From NCBI GenBank assembly GCA_016781885.1, contig JADDPM010000061.1, forward strand, positions 1 through 13,260: DNA of 13,260 bases. The letters are read 5' to 3'. Position numbers and translations under genes: made by a program. Under the pieces are notes generated by a model. It ran no database searches. It worked only from the letters and a program-made list of their open reading frames with translations, and was not told the DNA's origin. Below are positions 13,156-13,260 of the stretch, in pieces; the stretch's first letter is position 1; every line of letters starts with the position of its first letter. The DNA comes from Rubrobacter sp. GTDB lineage: Bacteria > Actinomycetota > Rubrobacteria > Rubrobacterales > Rubrobacteraceae.

Positions 13156-13193
13156 ACCGGGGCTCCCCGCAAGGGTCCCCGGTCCTCCCTTTT
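13156..13193 (+). terminator. Intrinsic terminator after the 64-residue gene (hairpin element, copy B)
   Basis: ACCGGGG (13156-13162) pairs with CCCCGGT (13177-13183). CCC/GGG adds an inner stem around a short loop, and CCTCCCTTTT follows. The flanking AAGGAAAGA can also pair partly with TCCTCCCTTTT, so the hairpin would be long. The T run and its place after a gene support termination. The remaining bases to 13260 show no gene. Confidence 0.65.
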
Positions 13194-13260
13194 GCCCTTA
13201 TTCACCGAATTACCGCTAAGGTGTGTTCTCGGAAACTAAGCTTCAGGTGTGTATTGAGGC

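Overview
The window looks chromosomal and comes from a GC-rich actinobacterium. The gene style (GTG/TTG starts, apparent leaderless genes, a Tat-exported sugar lipoprotein, an OpuC-type osmolyte importer, many small orphan proteins) reminds me of Rubrobacter or a close relative. That is an impression, not a database result.

Left part (1-4708, all on the minus strand): a purine pair purA-purD separated by 4 bases, with purD running off the left edge; an orphan Tat-lipoprotein sugar-binding protein of ABC type; a 255-residue ParB/Srx-fold protein that I recognise as an SbnI/SerK-like free L-serine kinase homologue; a 48-residue membrane protein; and tRNA-Pro(GGG).

Middle (4722-6490): divergent extended -10 promoters separate the tRNA from a plus-strand gene for a stand-alone serine-recombinase N-terminal domain that lacks the nucleophilic serine. 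Two small membrane proteins follow. Then comes a minus-strand relic (6087-6490) of a pyridine-nucleotide/FAD oxidoreductase. It still shows its N-terminal FAD motif, its C-terminal domain and its end, but the middle is deleted and the frame breaks at about three places.

Core operon (6675-10336, plus strand): ATPase, two permeases and a lipoprotein binding protein of a complete OpuC/OsmF-type glycine betaine/choline-class importer. An unrecognised 121-residue protein follows the binding protein after 6 bases.

Right part (10394-13260) is accessory in character: a 339-residue orphan on the minus strand; an intergenic region with a 16-bp inverted repeat and a 14-bp-period direct repeat; a small protein ending in a peripheral-subunit-binding (E3-binding) domain; a broken helix-turn-helix protein; a 20-bp palindrome; a small exported acidic protein; and a 64-residue Lys/Ala/Asp-rich helical protein with a TTG start and a strong ribosome-binding site. 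Two related hairpin elements bracket this last gene.

I do not see one obvious new multi-gene system. The observations most worth a second look are the serine-kinase-like ParB-fold protein, the recombinase domain without its catalytic serine, the stand-alone E3-binding-domain protein, the repeated hairpin element, and the oxidoreductase relic.
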